This document shows, in pieces, positions 37,001 through 45,198 of a DNA stretch of 64,000 nt. A model generated the notes under the pieces. That model was given only the letters and a program-made list of their open reading frames with translations, had not been told where the DNA came from and ran no database searches. Every line of letters starts with the position of its first letter. Positions within the stretch are counted from its first letter, which is position 1. This DNA comes from Sphingomonas metalli (lineage in GTDB: Bacteria > Pseudomonadota > Alphaproteobacteria > Sphingomonadales > Sphingomonadaceae), in contig NZ_BMIH01000003.1 in NCBI RefSeq assembly GCF_014641735.1, forward strand, positions 124,001-188,000, in the 5' to 3' direction. The translations under genes were made by a program, and so were the position numbers.

Positions 37001-37109
37001 AACGCAGCGGCCCTTCGCCTGCGTGATCGTGGGCGGGATCGTCTCGGCGACGGTGTTCATGCTGGTCCTCCTGCCGCTCGCGCTTCGCCGCCTGCCGCGC
37101 GACGCCTGA
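34002..37109 (+). CDS. czcA: Heavy-metal efflux RND pump, CzcA family (1035 aa)
   Basis: Proton-driven inner-membrane trimer expelling metal cations. Twelve spans in the RND pattern: span 1 at residues 13-32, then SELPIEAFPDVQDVQVVV, and six-span blocks at about 340-540 and 870-1030. In span 4, the segment AVDFGIIIDSAVVLVE fits the DFGxxxD signature of the HME1/HME2 (Co/Zn/Cd or Ni/Co) pumps and not the CusA copper/silver type. No metal-responsive regulator gene is adjacent. Cation specificity is inferred from that motif only. Confidence 0.9.
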   Translation: MLDAMGRFGVRNRIFVIIMAVVLVVVGAKAVSELPIEAFPDVQDVQVVVITQQPGQAPEEVERAVSLPVERALAGTPGVTDIRSVSITGLSVVTLIFQDGTDDYFARSQVLEKLRDADLPQGVTPSLAPLSTAVGEVYRYVLEKPADMPLYEARAIQDFVVRPAIRMVPGVADVTSFGGSIKQYQIRVRPDLLKRYAVTLADIQRAVGAANSNVGGGTIPRGDEAVVVRGIGLFKGIDDVANTLVKSKDGNTVRVGDLGEVAIGTPERSGMVAIDHENDVSEGIVTMVKRQNAAVVVKGVREAVDRLNAQFRLDAQRSGRQPIQIRPTYQRTKLLDRTVETVGENLIVGATLVTALLLLFLRNWRAALAVAAIIPLSLLAAFAGLDQVRVPANLISMGAVDFGIIIDSAVVLVEAMMVALAMEAARHSGQQPDQFRRRQILSNTVTNLAKPILFSKAIIITAFVPIFTFQRVEGKMFSPVALTLSFAIGAALVLTLTFLPAVLSFLVDRYDMAEKHIGWMDKLRDGYRDILARSHGRAKLVFGVSIAALVLAGAMVPRLGSEFLPKLDEGNIWLTVQLAPSVSIDTTRRVEAKIRNIMLTYPEVRQVSSETGRPDDGTDPKGPSSLQMLIDLKSRDEWRAQFGSKAALEDDMRKKIGTMPGVPTNFSQAIEDSVEESLSGVKGEISVKIYGDDLNILEQLADKTARVIAAVPGASDVGAIKSGGQTEARAVLDRGAMARYGLNPDDANTAIATAFGGATVGTAYEGDRNFDIVLRFAPDQRNAVDDLPALQIPLPSGGTISLGEIAHIEVRVGASRISREDGGRNAAVKANVDGRDQGGFVADAQRAVAEQIKLPPGYRMTWGGQFENQQRAMKRLEVIVPVALLGIFTLLFAAFRSVRSAALILAMVPFTMVGGVAALALAGLHMSVSAAVGFIAVAGISVQNGVVMLEHITERFRNGDPFELAVTEGAVDRLRPVLMTALMAGLGLLPAALSTGIGSETQRPFACVIVGGIVSATVFMLVLLPLALRRLPRDA

Positions 37110-37195
37110 TCGCGCGCCTATCTCCCTCATCGAAATCAGGAAGCGGAACCGCCTCGCCGACCTCCCGTTGCCAGAGAACAGCAAGGAGACGATCG

Positions 37196-37390
37196 ATGGC
37201 GCAGAAAGGCGCGGGCGGCAATCCGGGGGCGATCCCCGTCAAGGGCGGCGATCCGGGCGCCGGACCCAAGAGCAAGGGGACCGGCGGCAAGGGCGCAGGC
37301 GGCGGCGGCCCCGGCGGCAAGCGCGGCGGCAGCGGCAAGGGTGGTGAGGTCGAGGCCGGGCACGGTCTGGCGCAGGGTCACAAGTCATGA
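37196..37390 (+). CDS. Small Gly/Lys-rich protein of unknown function (64 aa)
   Basis: Not recognised. The sequence is nearly all Gly, Lys, Ala, Pro and Ser (about 40% Gly) and must be disordered and basic. It has an excellent ribosome site, AAGGAGACGATCG then ATG 37196, and its stop overlaps the ATG of the next small gene (ATGA), so it is very probably translated. The repeated GGxG pattern could also bind nucleic acid or polyphosphate, but nothing shows this directly. Confidence 0.65.
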   Translation: MAQKGAGGNPGAIPVKGGDPGAGPKSKGTGGKGAGGGGPGGKRGGSGKGGEVEAGHGLAQGHKS

Positions 37391-37713
37391 GCGGTCCGCG
37401 CCTGTACGGAGCGCCCGACGACACGGACAAGCAGGGTCCGGGCGAGGCCGGGCTGCGCGGCGAGCACGCGATCGATCCGGATGCGACCGAAGGCTATGTG
37501 CGCACGCTGCCGGTCGCTGACGGCCCCGACATCGCGATCGAGGAGCTGTCGGGCGTAGCACGGGCCGAGGCCATGACGCCGGGCGCGGATCGCGCCGGCG
37601 CGCAGGCGGCATCGGACGCCGAGACGCGCCGGCCCGGAAATGCTGAGGCTGCCTCCGACGAGTCCCTCCAAGCGAGCGATCCGCCCGGCTACGATCCCCA
37701 TCCGTCTGAATAG
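37387..37713 (+). CDS. Small acidic hydrophilic protein of unknown function (108 aa)
   Basis: Not recognised. It is rich in Ala, Asp, Glu, Gly and Pro, with no hydrophobic core, and is likely disordered and acidic, in contrast to its basic partner just upstream. The start ATG 37387 overlaps the stop of the Gly-rich gene by 4 nt, implying coupled synthesis of an oppositely charged pair. The NADH dehydrogenase gene begins 17 nt later. Confidence 0.6.
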   Translation: MSGPRLYGAPDDTDKQGPGEAGLRGEHAIDPDATEGYVRTLPVADGPDIAIEELSGVARAEAMTPGADRAGAQAASDAETRRPGNAEAASDESLQASDPPGYDPHPSE

Positions 37714-37730
37714 GTCCGGGGCACGCGCAA

Positions 37731-39011
37731 ATGGGGGATCGAAGGGCCAGACCGCGTATCGTCATCCTCGGCAGCGGCTTCGCCGGCCTGGCCTGCGCCC
37801 GCGCGTTGGGCGGCAAGTCCGCCGACGTGACGCTGGTCGATCGCAACAATTACCACCTCTTCGTTCCCCTGCTCTACCAGGTCGCCACCGCGGCCCTGTC
37901 GCCGGCCGACATCGCCGAGCCGATCCGCAAGATCGTCCGCCGCCACCGCAATATCGATGTGGTCCTCGGAGAGGTCGTGGGCATCGACGTGCCCGCACGG
38001 CATGTCGCGCTCGCGGGCGGGCGGCGGCTCGCCTTCGACCGGCTCGTGCTCGCGACCGGATCGGCCTACAATTATTTCGGCCATGATGCCTGGGCGGTGC
38101 ACGCGCCGGGGCTCAAGACGATCGACAATGCCCGTCAAATCCGCACCCGCATCCTGAAGGGCTTCGAACTGGCCGAGCTGACCGACGATCCGGCAAAACA
38201 GGCGGCGCTGATGACGACGATCGTCGTCGGCGCCGGCCCGACCGGGGTCGAAGTGGCCGGCGCGGTCGCGGAGCTGGCCCGCTATACGTTGGCCCGCGAT
38301 TTCCGCCGGATCGATCCGCGACGGGCGCGCGTCCTGCTCGTCGAGGCGGGACCGCGCATGCTGACCGCCTTTCCGGACGATCTCGTCGCCTATGCGCGCC
38401 AGCGTCTCGACCGGCTCGGCGTCGAAGTGATGCTCGACCACAAGGTCGAGGGCATCCGGGCGGAGGGGGCCGTCGTCGAAGGGCACCTCATCCGCGCCCA
38501 GACGGTGATCTGGGGCGCGGGGGTGCGGGCTTCGCCCGCCGCGCAGTGGCTGGGTGTCGAAGCGGATCGCGCCGGCCGCATTCCGGTCACGCCCGATCTG
38601 TCGGTCCCCGGCCTGCCCGGCATCTATGTCCTCGGCGATACCGCCAGCACGCCCGATGCCCATGGCCAGCCCCTGCCCGGACTGGCGCAGGTCGCCGAGC
38701 AGCAGGGGCAGCATCTCGGCAAGGCGTTGGCGCGAGAGATCGAGACGGGTGCGCCGCTGCCGCCCTTTCAGTTCCGCAATCGCGGCAACACCGCGATCAT
38801 CGGCCGCAATGCGGCGATCTTCGACTTCGGCCGGGGCCGGCATCTGCGCGGCTTCGCTGCCTGGCTGCTGTGGGCCATCGTCCATGTCTATCTGCTCGTC
38901 GCCTTCGACAAGCGGCTGATCGTCACCTTCCAGTGGCTGTGGCGCTACCTGACCTATCAGCGCGGCGCCCGCCTGATCACCGGCGACGGGGCGGGGGAGG
39001 GCACACCCTAG
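37731..39011 (+). CDS. ndh: Type II NADH dehydrogenase (NDH-2, 426 aa)
   Basis: Membrane-associated flavoprotein that passes electrons from NADH to quinone without pumping protons. IVILGSGFAGLACARAL (residues 10-26) binds FAD; YHLFVPLLYQVATAALSP is the hallmark NDH-2 segment; the second Rossmann motif, IVVGAGPTGVEVAGAVAELA, binds NADH; YVLGDTAS contacts FAD; and the C-terminus has hydrophobic membrane-binding helices (LLWAIVHVYLLV). ATG 37731 is used; the gene may be co-transcribed with the two small genes. Confidence 0.93.
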   Translation: MGDRRARPRIVILGSGFAGLACARALGGKSADVTLVDRNNYHLFVPLLYQVATAALSPADIAEPIRKIVRRHRNIDVVLGEVVGIDVPARHVALAGGRRLAFDRLVLATGSAYNYFGHDAWAVHAPGLKTIDNARQIRTRILKGFELAELTDDPAKQAALMTTIVVGAGPTGVEVAGAVAELARYTLARDFRRIDPRRARVLLVEAGPRMLTAFPDDLVAYARQRLDRLGVEVMLDHKVEGIRAEGAVVEGHLIRAQTVIWGAGVRASPAAQWLGVEADRAGRIPVTPDLSVPGLPGIYVLGDTASTPDAHGQPLPGLAQVAEQQGQHLGKALAREIETGAPLPPFQFRNRGNTAIIGRNAAIFDFGRGRHLRGFAAWLLWAIVHVYLLVAFDKRLIVTFQWLWRYLTYQRGARLITGDGAGEGTP

Positions 39012-39066
39012 GCGGGACCCGCGGGCGCGCCTAAAGCCGGGCGGGAAGAGCCTGGGGAGTAGCGTC

Positions 39067-40434
39067 GTGGTCGCGAGTGTATTCGACCTGTTCAAGATCG
39101 GGGTCGGCCCGTCGAGCTCGCATACGATGGGGCCGATGACCGCCGCGGCCGACTTCGCGCGCCGCCTGGACGATGCCGCCATGCGGGTCGAGGCGTCGCT
39201 CTACGGATCGCTCGCGCTGACGGGGAAGGGGCATGCGACCGACCGGGCGGTGTTGCTGGGTCTGGCGGGTCACGTCCCCGCCGACATCGATCCGGACGAG
39301 GCGGATCGCGAGGTCGAACGGATCCGTGCGACGCGTTGCCTGCGCCTCGCCGGCGTCCGCGACATCGCCTTCGACGAGGATCGCGACCTGCGCTTCCTCC
39401 AGCGCGAGCGTCTCGACTTCCATTCGAATGCGATGCTGTTCGTCGCCTTCGACGCGCGCGGCGGCGAGCTGACGCGGCGGACCTATTACTCCGTCGGCGG
39501 CGGCGCCGTGCTGAGCGAGGACGACGTGCTGCGCAACGCACCGGACGAGGCCGGCTGGGACGTTCCGCATCGCTTCTGCTCGGGCGCGGCGCTGCTGCAG
39601 CTGACCGTCGACCGCGGCAGGACGATTGCCGAGCTGATGCGCGAGAATGAGGAGACCGGCCTTTCTCCCGACGAGGTGTCGCATCGGCTAGCGCTGATCC
39701 GCGATGCCATGTCGGCCTGTATCGACCGCGGGATCCGCAGCGATCTGCCGGAGCTGCCTGGCGGCTTGCGCGTCAAGCGGCGCGCGCCGGCCATCCATCG
39801 CACGTTGATCGCGCGGCAGGAACGCGCGCTCTCCGACCCGCTGACCGTCATCGACTGGATCAACCTCTGGGCGCTGGCGGTGAACGAGGAGAATGCGGCG
39901 GGCGGCAAGGTCGTCACCGCGCCCACCAACGGCGCCGCCGGGATCGTGCCGGCGGTGCTGCGCTATTATGAGCGGTTCGCGCCCGCCCCAAGCCAGCGCG
40001 GCGTCGAGGACTTCCTGCTCACGGCGGCGGCGATCGGTTCGCTGTTCAAGGAGAACGCTTCCATCTCGGGCGCCGAGGTCGGCTGCCAGGGAGAGATCGG
40101 CGTCGCTTGCTCGATGGCGGCGGCCGGACTGGCCGCGGCACTCGGCGCCAGCCCGGCCCAGATCGAGAATGCGGCCGAAATCGGCATGGAGCATAATCTC
40201 GGCCTGACCTGCGATCCGGTCGCGGGATTGGTGCAGGTCCCGTGTATCGAGCGCAACGCGGTCGGCTCGGTCAAGGCGATCGAGGCGACCCGGCTGGCGA
40301 TGCTGGGCGACGGGACCCACCGCGTCAGTCTCGATCAAGTCATCGAGACGATGCGCCGGACGGGGATCGACATGAACGAGCGCTACAAGGAGACTTCGCT
40401 CGGTGGACTGGCGGTCAATGTCGTCGAATGCTGA
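39067..40434 (+). CDS. sdaA: L-serine ammonia-lyase, iron-sulfur single-chain type (455 aa)
   Basis: Deaminates L-serine to pyruvate and ammonia using a [4Fe-4S] cluster as Lewis acid. The N-terminal part ([20 protein letters not shown]) is the SDH beta domain, and the C-terminal half is the alpha domain. The three cluster cysteines keep the exact CX41CX10C spacing found in E. coli SdaA (GCQGE..., [14 protein letters not shown]). The start is GTG 39067. No serine transporter lies beside it. Confidence 0.95.
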   Translation: MVASVFDLFKIGVGPSSSHTMGPMTAAADFARRLDDAAMRVEASLYGSLALTGKGHATDRAVLLGLAGHVPADIDPDEADREVERIRATRCLRLAGVRDIAFDEDRDLRFLQRERLDFHSNAMLFVAFDARGGELTRRTYYSVGGGAVLSEDDVLRNAPDEAGWDVPHRFCSGAALLQLTVDRGRTIAELMRENEETGLSPDEVSHRLALIRDAMSACIDRGIRSDLPELPGGLRVKRRAPAIHRTLIARQERALSDPLTVIDWINLWALAVNEENAAGGKVVTAPTNGAAGIVPAVLRYYERFAPAPSQRGVEDFLLTAAAIGSLFKENASISGAEVGCQGEIGVACSMAAAGLAAALGASPAQIENAAEIGMEHNLGLTCDPVAGLVQVPCIERNAVGSVKAIEATRLAMLGDGTHRVSLDQVIETMRRTGIDMNERYKETSLGGLAVNVVEC

Positions 40435-40470
40435 GGCGGCAATCATCCAAATTCCTGAAATGCGGATAGA

Positions 40471-40498
40471 TTGACCCCGCCTGCCGCATCAGTAAGTT
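40471..40498 (+). promoter_or_regulatory. Possible promoter of the secreted protein/GH43 pair
   Basis: TTGACC (40471-40476, 5 of 6), 16 nt, then TAAGTT (40493-40498, 3 of 6). It is followed by GTTGGTGCGCATAAC, a partly symmetrical sequence that could hold an operator. Confidence 0.35.
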
Positions 40499-40562
40499 GG
40501 TGCGCATAACGGAATCGGCGGCGACGAGCTTTGTCGATCGAACAGGCGAGGGGATGGCCGAC

Positions 40563-41261
40563 ATGGCAATCGGAAAATGCGGGACTGTGGCGGGTGCAAT
40601 AATGTTAGCGCTCCCGTCGATCACGGCACCGGCCGTCGCCCAGATGCCGTCCGTGCCGCCGCTGGAGGACTTCTTCGCACCGGCTTCCGTCCAGCCCGTG
40701 GCCCCGGACGAGGACGGGTTTCTGCGGCGGTGGTTGATCCTGGAGCCGCTCGCCAAACCGAACCGGACGAATGCGGTGTTCACCGGGACCTATGTGCGCG
40801 AGGCCTTGTCGCCCCAGACCTTTCCGGGCCGCTTTGGTGCCTTGCCGCGCGACGGGGAGGTGGTGCCGGGCGCCGATCCGATCCGCTGGCACGCGCTCGA
40901 TTCCCGCCTGTGGGACGTGAAGCTGTTCAACTTCGCCCAGGCGCTCGGCAAACCCAAATATGGCGTGATCTTCTGGGTGGTGACGGTGGTGAACAGCCCG
41001 CGCGAGATGCGCAACGTCCGCCTCGCCATCGGCTCCAATTCCGCTTCGCGCTGGTGGGTGAACGACGGGCTGGCGGTCGAGGCGTTCGACGACCGGCGGA
41101 TGGTGATGGACGACGTATTGTCCGACCGCATCACTTTGAAGAAGGGCCGCAACGTCATCCGCGGCGCGGTGATCAACGGACCGGGGCTCAGCGATTTCTG
41201 CGCGCGGTTCGTCGACGAGGCCGGCCGGCCGGTCCGCGACCTGACGCTGACCGTGAAGTGA
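40563..41261 (+). CDS. Secreted protein of unknown family paired with GH43 (about 232 aa)
   Basis: Family not recognised. A signal peptide (AGAIMLALPSITAPAVAQ) precedes a mature domain of about 205 residues rich in Trp and Val. The mature part has phrases such as IRWHALDSRLWDVKLFNFAQ and SNSASRWWVNDG, then ITLKKGRNVIRGAVINGPG, resembling carbohydrate-binding jelly-roll modules of glycosidases that lost the rest of the protein. ATG 40563 is chosen because GAGGGG lies 9 nt before it; ATG 40554 is too close to that site. The GH43 gene begins 12 nt after the stop, so the two probably act together on a plant polysaccharide. Confidence 0.7.
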   Translation: MAIGKCGTVAGAIMLALPSITAPAVAQMPSVPPLEDFFAPASVQPVAPDEDGFLRRWLILEPLAKPNRTNAVFTGTYVREALSPQTFPGRFGALPRDGEVVPGADPIRWHALDSRLWDVKLFNFAQALGKPKYGVIFWVVTVVNSPREMRNVRLAIGSNSASRWWVNDGLAVEAFDDRRMVMDDVLSDRITLKKGRNVIRGAVINGPGLSDFCARFVDEAGRPVRDLTLTVK

Positions 41262-41272
41262 GGAGGGGCACC

Positions 41273-42709
41273 ATGAACCGAACGCTCGTCTGGCTGGCGC
41301 TGGCCGCCGGCACCGCCGCTCCCGCCGCCGCGCAGCTCGCGGGCCAGGTCTTCATCCACGATCCGTCGACGGTGACCCAGTCCGACGGCAAGTGGTACAC
41401 GTTCGGCACGCGCGGCGGCGGCCTGATCTCGGAGGATGGCTGGACGTGGCAGGGTGGCGCGGAGCGCCCCGGCGGCGGGGTCGCGCCCGACGTGATCCGG
41501 ATCGGCGATCGCTACTACGTCGCCTATGCGGTCGGCGGTGGCGGCATGTCCGGCGGGCATGCGAGCCAGGTCAAAATCATGTGGACCAAGACGCTCGATC
41601 CCAAGTCGCCCGACTTCGGCTATCACGATGTCGGCGTGGTCGCCTCGAGCGACGGGATCGAGAACAACGATGCGATCGACCCTGCCTTCCTGCTGGTCGA
41701 TGGACGATTGTGGCTGAGCTACGGGACCTATTTCGGCTCGATTCGCATCGTCGAGCTCGATCCGCGTACCGGCCAGCGGGTCGCGGGCAATCAGCCGGTC
41801 GATATCGCGATCGACATGGAAGCGACCGCGCTCCTCCATCGCGACGGCTGGTACTATCTGCTCGGCACCCACGGTACCTGCTGCGACGGGCCCAACTCGA
41901 CCTACAACATCCGCGTCGGCCGGTCGCGCAGCGTGACCGGACCCTATGTCGACAATATGGGCGTGCCGCTGCTCAAGGGCGGCGGCAAGCTGGTGGTCAG
42001 CGCGCGCGGCCGGCATCAGGGCCCGGGTCATTTCGGTCTGATCGACCTGGGCGGCGAAATAGAGAAATTCTCCATGCACTATGAGTCCGATCTCGACCGC
42101 AGCGGACGCAGCGTACTCGGCATCGAGCCGCTGATCTGGCGCGACGGCTGGCCGGTCGCGGGCAGCAACGTCCAGCCCGGCAACTATGAGATCATGTCGG
42201 AGCGGAGCGGCAACGCGCTCCAGCTCAAGGTGGATTTCGTCCGCATCCCGTTCGACGCGCGGCGCAGCTTCATGGCCAAGCCGACCGACCCCGTCTCGCC
42301 GGTCCCCGACCAGACGCTCGCCGATATGCAGGGCCAGTGGCCGGCGGGGGCGATCCGGGTCGATCTGTCCGCCTATATGCGCCGGCCGAACCAGCTGTGG
42401 ACCATCGCGCCCCAGCCCGACAAGGGCGGCTGGTTCGGTGCGCCCTATTACCGGATCGGCATCACCGGCACCCAGCGCGTGCTGGCGACGACCGCCGCCG
42501 GCGAGGTCGAGGCCGCGCCCGGTTACACCGGCGCCGACGCGCAGCTCTGGCGCATCGACCAGCTGACCGACGGCAGCTATCGGATCACGCCCAAGCTGCA
42601 GCGCAAGGGCGAGGATCTCGCCCTGATGGCTATCGGCACCAGCACCCCGACGCTCGCCCGCTTCGATCCGCGCAGCGATGCGGGGCGATGGCGGTTCATG
42701 ATGCCCTGA
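41273..42709 (+). CDS. Secreted GH43-family glycosidase, arabinanase-like (478 aa)
   Basis: Exported glycoside hydrolase. A signal peptide ends near residue 21 (APAAAQ). The five-bladed propeller of GH43 shows its three acidic residues: the general base Asp in VFIHDPS, Asp in NNDAIDPAF, and the acid Glu in DMEATALLH; GPGHFGLI matches the conserved His loop. A C-terminal beta domain of about 140 residues follows. The strong site GGAGGGG precedes ATG 41273. Endo-arabinanase or arabinofuranosidase activity is the family expectation; exact specificity is unknown. Confidence 0.87.
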   Translation: MNRTLVWLALAAGTAAPAAAQLAGQVFIHDPSTVTQSDGKWYTFGTRGGGLISEDGWTWQGGAERPGGGVAPDVIRIGDRYYVAYAVGGGGMSGGHASQVKIMWTKTLDPKSPDFGYHDVGVVASSDGIENNDAIDPAFLLVDGRLWLSYGTYFGSIRIVELDPRTGQRVAGNQPVDIAIDMEATALLHRDGWYYLLGTHGTCCDGPNSTYNIRVGRSRSVTGPYVDNMGVPLLKGGGKLVVSARGRHQGPGHFGLIDLGGEIEKFSMHYESDLDRSGRSVLGIEPLIWRDGWPVAGSNVQPGNYEIMSERSGNALQLKVDFVRIPFDARRSFMAKPTDPVSPVPDQTLADMQGQWPAGAIRVDLSAYMRRPNQLWTIAPQPDKGGWFGAPYYRIGITGTQRVLATTAAGEVEAAPGYTGADAQLWRIDQLTDGSYRITPKLQRKGEDLALMAIGTSTPTLARFDPRSDAGRWRFMMP

Positions 42710-42723
42710 GGCGAAGCGACGGG

Positions 42724-42813
<90 letters not shown>

Positions 42814-42905
42814 GCGGTGGGACTTCGCATAGCGTGCGCGTCGGGCCGTGCAAGTCCGGCGACGATCAGGGTTGCCCTGTTGTGCCGTGCAAACGACAAG
42901 CGGGC

Positions 42906-43952
42906 ATGCTTCGCCTGTCGCTCCTCTGCCTTGCCCTGTCGTCCGCCATGCCTGCCCTCGCGCAGGAGGTCGTGCAGCCGGTGCCCGCCGTCGCGCCGGC
43001 GGTCGATCCGTTTGCCACCTATCTCGCCGAGGTTCGGACCCGCGCCATCGCGCAGGGCGTGACGCCCGCGACCCTCGACCGCGAGTTCGCCGGTCTGACG
43101 CTCAACCAGCGGGTCGTGGACCTCGACCGGCAGCAGCCGGGCAATCCGCAGAGCACAAGCTTCTCACCCTTCGCGCCCTATCGCGCGGCCCATGTCGATG
43201 CCGCCCGGATCGGCCGCGGCCGCAGCGTCTATCAGGCCCAGCGAGCACGGCTTGCCGGGATCGAGCGCGAGACCGGCGTGCCCGAGGAGATCATGGTCGC
43301 GATCTGGGGCCATGAGACCAATTACGGGTCCTATACCGGCAATTTCGACCTGATCCGCTCGCTCGCCAGCCTGGCGTTCGACGGCCGCCGCCGCGCCCTG
43401 TTCGAGGGCGAGCTGATCGCCGCGCTCAAGATGATCGACCGGGGTGTCCCGCGCGAGCGCCTCAAGGGCAGCTGGGCGGGCGCGACTGGGAACCCGCAAT
43501 TCCTGCCGTCCATCTATCTGCGCCTCGCCCGGGACGGCGACGGCGACGGCCGGGCCGATATCTGGAACAGCGATGCGGACACGCTCGCCTCGATCGCCGC
43601 CTATTTCGTCGACGCCGGGTGGCGCCCGGGCCAGCCCTGGGGCGTGGCCGTGGGGGTTCCGGCCAGCTTCGACCGTTCCGCGATTACGAACCGGCTGGTC
43701 AGCCCGCGCTGCCCGCGAGTGTTCGAGCGCCACAGCGGGTGGCGCTCGATCGCCGAATGGCGCGCGCTCGGCATCGCACCGCTGGCGGGCCGCTGGCCGG
43801 CCGACACCGTCCAGGCCACGCTGATCGAACCCGACGGGCCCGGCGAGACGGCCTATCTGATCACCGGCAATTACCGCGTGATCCTCGACTACAACTGCTC
43901 GAATTTCTACGCACTGTCGGTCGGCCTGCTCGCCGACGCCGTGGCCGGATGA
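42906..43952 (+). CDS. Lytic murein transglycosylase, MltB/SLT2 family (348 aa)
   Basis: Periplasmic enzyme that cleaves peptidoglycan to 1,6-anhydro-muropeptides. A signal peptide (MLRLSLLCLALSSAMPALAQ) has no lipobox, unlike E. coli MltB. The catalytic Glu lies in MVAIWGHETNYGSYTG, and WAGATGNPQFLPSIYL with DIWNSDADTLASIAAYF are the conserved SLT2 blocks. The C-terminal part lacks a peptidoglycan-binding repeat. The start is ATG 42906; the frame upstream crosses into the tRNA region. It is followed 75 nt later by a D,D-carboxypeptidase gene. Confidence 0.92.
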   Translation: MLRLSLLCLALSSAMPALAQEVVQPVPAVAPAVDPFATYLAEVRTRAIAQGVTPATLDREFAGLTLNQRVVDLDRQQPGNPQSTSFSPFAPYRAAHVDAARIGRGRSVYQAQRARLAGIERETGVPEEIMVAIWGHETNYGSYTGNFDLIRSLASLAFDGRRRALFEGELIAALKMIDRGVPRERLKGSWAGATGNPQFLPSIYLRLARDGDGDGRADIWNSDADTLASIAAYFVDAGWRPGQPWGVAVGVPASFDRSAITNRLVSPRCPRVFERHSGWRSIAEWRALGIAPLAGRWPADTVQATLIEPDGPGETAYLITGNYRVILDYNCSNFYALSVGLLADAVAG

Positions 43953-44027
43953 AGGCGTGACGCGGCGGGCCACCGCCGCTATGTCTGTCCCGCTATCGAA
44001 CATTCGCCGACAACGGACCCCAGAAGC

Positions 44028-45191
44028 ATGAAGAAGCTGATCCTCGCTCCCGTCATGGCCGCGCTGCTCGCGTGCCCCACCACCGCGGCCGCGCCGCAGT
44101 TCCAGACGGCTGCGCCGGTCGCGTTCCTAGAGGATCTGTCGACCGGCGCGATCCTGTTCCAGCGCGACGCCGATCGCCGCATGCCGCCGGCTTCCATGGC
44201 GAAGATGATGACGGTCTATGTCGCGTTCGACCTGATCAAGCGCGGCGAGCTGAAGCTCAACGACATGGCGACGGTGCGTCCCGAGACCTGGCAGCGCTGG
44301 CATGGGCCCGCGGCAGGCTCGACCATGTTCCTGTCGGCCAACGAGCAGGTCAGCATCGCAAACCTCCTCTACGGCATCGTGACATTGTCGGGGAACGATG
44401 CATGCGTGGTGCTGGCCGAACATATCTCCGGTTCCGAGCAAGCCTTTGTCGAGCGGATGAACCGCGTGGCGCAGCAGATCGGGCTGAAGAACAGCCATTT
44501 CGGCACGTCGAACGGCTGGCCGGACGAGGGTGTCACCTATGTCACCGCGCGCGATCTCGCGCAGCTGGCGAAGGCGACGATCGAAAACTATCCGCAGCTG
44601 TACAAGCAGTTCTACTCCCGGCGGGACTTCACCTGGGGCAAGACCATGGGGGGATCGGAGATCACCCAGGCCAATCGCGACCCGCTGCTGGGCCGCGTCG
44701 CCGGGGCGGACGGCCTGAAGACCGGCCATACCGAGGAGGCGGGCTATGGTTTCACCGGCTCGGCGATCCAGAACGGGCGGCGGCTGGTTATGGTCATGGC
44801 CGGACTGAACAGCTTCAACCAGCGCATCGAGGAGTCGGTGCGCTTCATGGACTGGGGCTTTCGCGCGTGGCAGGCCAAGCCGATCGCGTCGAAGGGCAAG
44901 CAGGTCGAAACGGCCGACGTCCAGATGGGTAGCGCGCGCACCGTCGGGCTCGTCGCCGGCCAGGATCTGAAGGTCACCTTGCCGGCCGGCCTGGCGCCGG
45001 AGCTGTCGGCCAAGGTCGTCTATCAGGGCCCGATCAAGGCGCCGATCAAGGCGGGCCAGCACATCGCAGACCTCGTCATCTCGTCGCCCGATGTGCCCGA
45101 ACAGCGTCTGCCGCTCGTCGCTGCCACCGATGTCGCGGAGGCGGGCTTCTTCCGCCGTGCGTGGAACGGCCTGACCGGGTTCTTCGGCTGA
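44028..45191 (+). CDS. dacC: D-alanyl-D-alanine carboxypeptidase, PBP5/6 type (387 aa)
   Basis: Removes the terminal D-Ala of peptidoglycan stem peptides. A signal peptide ends near residue 22. Active-site motifs: Ser56-x-x-Lys59 in PASMAKMM, SGN in LSGNDACV, and KTG in DGLKTGHTEEAGYGF. The C-terminal PBP5-type beta domain follows (KVTLPAGLAPELSAKVVY), ending in an amphipathic anchor, FFRRAWNGLTGFFG. holB starts 7 nt after its stop; the tmk gene often found between them in relatives is absent. Confidence 0.94.
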   Translation: MKKLILAPVMAALLACPTTAAAPQFQTAAPVAFLEDLSTGAILFQRDADRRMPPASMAKMMTVYVAFDLIKRGELKLNDMATVRPETWQRWHGPAAGSTMFLSANEQVSIANLLYGIVTLSGNDACVVLAEHISGSEQAFVERMNRVAQQIGLKNSHFGTSNGWPDEGVTYVTARDLAQLAKATIENYPQLYKQFYSRRDFTWGKTMGGSEITQANRDPLLGRVAGADGLKTGHTEEAGYGFTGSAIQNGRRLVMVMAGLNSFNQRIEESVRFMDWGFRAWQAKPIASKGKQVETADVQMGSARTVGLVAGQDLKVTLPAGLAPELSAKVVYQGPIKAPIKAGQHIADLVISSPDVPEQRLPLVAATDVAEAGFFRRAWNGLTGFFG

Positions 45192-45198
45192 ACCGCCG

